Positions 61,360 through 64,000 of a stretch of 64,000 bases of DNA are shown in pieces. The stretch spans positions 6,409,001-6,473,000 of the forward strand of contig CM041553.1 in assembly GCA_023238725.1 (NCBI GenBank). Direction: 5' to 3'. A program made the translations under genes and the position numbers. Origin of the DNA: Scortum barcoo (lineage: Eukaryota; Chordata; Actinopteri; Centrarchiformes; Terapontidae). The notes under the pieces were generated by a model that saw nothing but the letters and a program-made list of their open reading frames with translations, was not told where the DNA came from and made no database searches. The first letter of the stretch is position 1. The number at the start of each line of letters is the position of its first letter.

Positions 61360-61802
61360 AGAAACCATGCACTTTTGGAAACACTGGAGGAGAACTGCAC
61401 TGACAACACAATGAACAATGTCTTGACACGCTGAAAGAACTGGATCAGTCAGGTTCCTCTGGCTGAGAGAGTCGCCTACACAGAAATCACATAAAACACT
61501 TCGGGCATTTTAACAAGTGTCGTCTTGGCTTTACCTGTTTACATTTTACTTTAATTGCCATTTGTGATTCATTCTTATGTAAGTTATTTTGTCGGCCAGG
61601 TTGACCCTGAGCCTGTGTGTTTTTTTACTTGTACAGTAAATATTTAAGTAAATATAAACTTATGAAACTGAGCGGTATGTGGTGTTGTTTCTTACTGGGG
61701 TTATTCTGAAAGGTCACTATTACAGTAAACTACTGAACACAACCACACTGACAGGATCTCTGGTCAGCACTTAAAGTTTACAGATAAGCAGCGGCGGTCG
61801 CT

Positions 61803-61915
61803 TGACGTCGGGAGACGTCCCAGCGTAGGATTGTTTCCGTGTTGACGTAAATACGTCAGTCCATATATGGTCAATTTTGTTGGCAAACGTCACAACACGA
61901 CAAGGTTTCCGGGAA
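61803..61915 (+). promoter_or_regulatory. junb: junb downstream CRE/SRE cluster
   Basis: About 450 bp after the junb stop codon: a CRE-like TGACGTCG (61803-61810), TGACGTAA (61843-61850), TACGTCA (61852-61858, a CRE half-site on the other strand), a perfect CArG box CCATATATGG (61861-61870) and a STAT-type palindrome TTCCGGGAA (61907-61915). Mammalian JunB is known to have a serum- and cAMP-responsive enhancer with CRE and SRE elements just 3' of the gene, and this looks like its fish counterpart. The motifs are seen directly; activity is inferred. Confidence 0.6.
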
Positions 61916-63170
61916 CTCCCTCCTACATTGCCCGTCAGAGGTGCTGCTCTCTCCCCTTCACACCACAGTGTGTGTGTGTGTGTGTGAGTGTAAATGAAGA
62001 GGTTCGTCAATGAGTGGTTAATTCGACTTCAGGGAGTTTCCCCACTCTGCTTTCAATTTCCCAAAACAAGTCGTGAGAACACTCGTTCAGGAAAGTCGTT
62101 GAAAAAAAGGTTCCAGACAAACATGCAGTATTTTCTGACTGTGAGCTGCTTTGAAATGACAAAAATAAGATCCAAAACAAAGCTGGCACAAATATATAGG
62201 GGAGTAAAGGTGAAATAGATACACATTTTATAGATTACACATTACACATTTCATTGAAAAGTCAGTTTTATAGACTTGAACACTGGATAATGATGGTTTT
62301 ATCTGAAGAGGGATGATAAAGCCCGGTGTGCTTTTATTTCAGTTAATTATAACGATATAATGGATGTGGTTCATGTGAACGTGGTTACTCAGAAGTCACC
62401 CAATGTTACTTCCTCAGGAAATGGAGGGGGGGTGTCATTACACTGGAAAGGATAAAAAAAAAAAAAGGGATACGTATAGATGACAATTCTTTCTGAACAG
62501 TGTCAGTATCTGTAGTTTGGGACAGTCGTGCAGATCTGTGTAAAACCCCAACAGTCCAATCTTTCCCAATGAACTCTGAATGAATACCATTTGGCAACAT
62601 TGTGCAGAGTCAAAACCGCAACAAGTCCAACATTAACAAAGACTTCAAAGCTTGTGACGTACTCAGATCCTCTGACAAGAACGAGGCCCAGGAGTGACAC
62701 ACCAAGTTTTTTTTTTTCCTGTATCTTTTTTTTTTTCACAACACTTTCAAGTTGTGAAGGCACCAAGCTCAGATTCAGGAAGGGCTCTGTCGCCATCTAG
62801 AGGTCATACGTGGAATGACTCAACATATTGTACAGCAGTCCTGTTTCATTTACCAGACAAAAACAATTTTGGTCACAAGTTTCCCACTGTTTTAATAAAG
62901 ATGATAGCAAAATTATTAATGACAGCAAGGAAAAATATCAACTTTTCTCTGAAAAAGAAACAAAACTTTCAGTGCTTGAGACTATGAGGTTGTCCCACCA
63001 ATCATATACTGATGTGCAAAGATAAGATTTGCAACAAAACATTTAGCTAACGAGTTCTGACGTTTCTTGAGGTTTAATACACTGGACACCGTGAGATACT
63101 GCTTCACAGGGACACCTCTTATCTGAAGGCAAGTGCTATGGTTAGGAAGTCGGCTAGAAGACCTTCACAT
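61916..63170. other. junb-prdx2 convergent intergenic region and prdx2 3'UTR
   Basis: AT-rich, no coding frame recognised. It must contain the 3' end of the minus-strand peroxiredoxin; a TTTATT at 62333-62338 (AATAAA on the minus strand) is one possible signal but lies far from the stop codon. A-tracts and T-tracts occur at 62455 and 62707-62740. Confidence 0.45.
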
Positions 63171-64000
63171 TTACTGCTTGGAGAAGAAGTCTTTGCTCTT
63201 CTCAACGTCGGGGATGATGGTGTCGCTCCCAGGTTTCCAGCCAGCAGGGCACACTGTGCGGAGAGAAAGAAGGGACAAGGGTAACTGCGAGGCGTAAGAG
63301 ACAGACCTTGAACTTTGCATTCCCTGAGGATAAAGTACATGTGTAAATACCCGGGAGGGTAAACTAATAAAACAAGGCTATGTCTACAGCTACAGTTCAC
63401 AGCTACAAGTAAACTCATTTAAAAGTTGTTGTTTTCCTCCAAATGTGAGATATACAACACAAGGTGTTTTAAAATTACACATAACATCTAATAAAAGTGG
63501 CAGTAGGCGAGTTTATAATATACATGTGTGAGATCAAAACTGAATGTTTGAGGGAGAGGAACACTTAACCACTGGAAGAAAAAATAATGCTGACAGTATT
63601 TCCTTAGGTCTAACTGGCCAATTCATGGCCTGTCAATCACAAACCAAAAAAGGAAGAGCAGTACGCCTTCCTGGAAAAACATTTTAAACTATTCACAACT
63701 ATGTCTGAACAAGGACATGAATAATAACATCTGAGTAAAAAAAACAAACTACTCACGAGTATGCACATAATTCAAGTACAGTTAGAGGGGAAATTTCAAG
63801 AAATGAATACTCAGGCAACCAACGTAACTTACGCATTTAGTTAAAAATTCAGGATTTTCAGTTACACATAAAAAAAAAAGAGAGAAAGAAAAAAAAAAAA
63901 CTTTTAAAGAAAGCAGACAAAAACACTTCAAAGCATTTAGTATTTCCATGTAATACTCACCCTCTCCATGTTTGTCAGTGTGCTGGAAGGCCTGGACCAA
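63171..64000 (-). CDS. prdx2: 2-Cys peroxiredoxin (peroxiredoxin-2), last two coding exons; 5' part beyond the right edge
   Basis: On the minus strand, exon 63961-64000 (partial) encodes LVQAFQHTDKHGE plus one base, ending in donor GTGAGT. The final exon 63253-63171 completes a valine and encodes CPAGWKPGSDTIIPDVEKSK then DFFSKQ and a stop. The intron is 707 bp. VCPAGWKPGSDTI with the resolving cysteine and a C-terminal KDFFSKQ (YF-type helix that makes eukaryotic 2-Cys enzymes sensitive to overoxidation) identifies a typical PRDX1/2-class thiol peroxidase that reduces hydrogen peroxide with thioredoxin in the cytosol. Choice of prdx2 over prdx1 rests on its tail-to-tail position with junb, as in human. 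The peroxidatic cysteine and start lie outside the window. Confidence 0.9.

Noticed and set aside
60727..61418. Long minus-strand frames opposite junb
   Set aside because: Mirror frames of a GC-rich coding sequence; the plus frame is unambiguous JunB.

Overview
This is a vertebrate nuclear locus, almost certainly from a ray-finned (teleost) fish. The genes have many short exons with GT-AG introns. CA/TG microsatellites are abundant, several dispersed repeats typical of teleosts are present, and the spliced proteins are clear orthologues of human genes. I see nothing bacterial, viral or plasmid-like, and no CRISPR, operon or phage features.

Layout. At 0.87-0.92 kb on the minus strand lies the first coding exon of a GRK4/5/6-subfamily receptor kinase; the rest of that gene is off the left edge. 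A 5 kb intergenic stretch follows. tom1 (plus, 6.5-15.7 kb, 15 coding exons) is the endosomal VHS/GAT adaptor. A single-exon, divergent noggin-like secreted antagonist (plus, 16.7-17.6 kb) follows. get3/asna1 (plus, 18.8-22.7 kb, 7 exons) is the tail-anchored-protein targeting ATPase. best2 (plus, 25.8-31.2 kb, 9 coding exons plus a 5' non-coding exon) is a bestrophin chloride channel. From 31.2 to about 59.4 kb I find no gene, only repeats and candidate regulatory sequence. junb (plus, 60.4-61.4 kb, intronless) has a clear immediate-early promoter upstream and a CRE/SRE cluster downstream. The last two exons of a 2-Cys peroxiredoxin, most likely prdx2 (minus, 63.2 kb to the right edge), close the window.

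How the parts relate. The order and strands get3(+) best2(+) junb(+) prdx2(-) match human 19p13.13, except that human has HOOK2 between BEST2 and JUNB. Here that place is a roughly 29 kb gene-free interval. tom1 belongs to a different human neighbourhood (22q12), and the noggin-like gene has no human counterpart, so the left third joins the 19p13-like block across an evolutionary breakpoint between tom1/noggin and get3, or at some related point. These are independent housekeeping, signalling and channel genes, not a pathway cluster.

Most interesting items: the noggin-like protein (nine conserved cysteines, no basic heparin-binding stretch, about 30 residues between two core cysteines where human has about 7); a cluster of six perfect AP-1 sites in 2.7 kb of the junb-upstream desert; the CRE/SRE array downstream of junb; a perfect 28-bp inverted repeat at 3.0 kb; and a TTA-flanked Harbinger-type MITE inside get3. 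I found no convincing undescribed multi-gene system. All gene models are hand-spliced from reading frames and splice sites, without transcript evidence.
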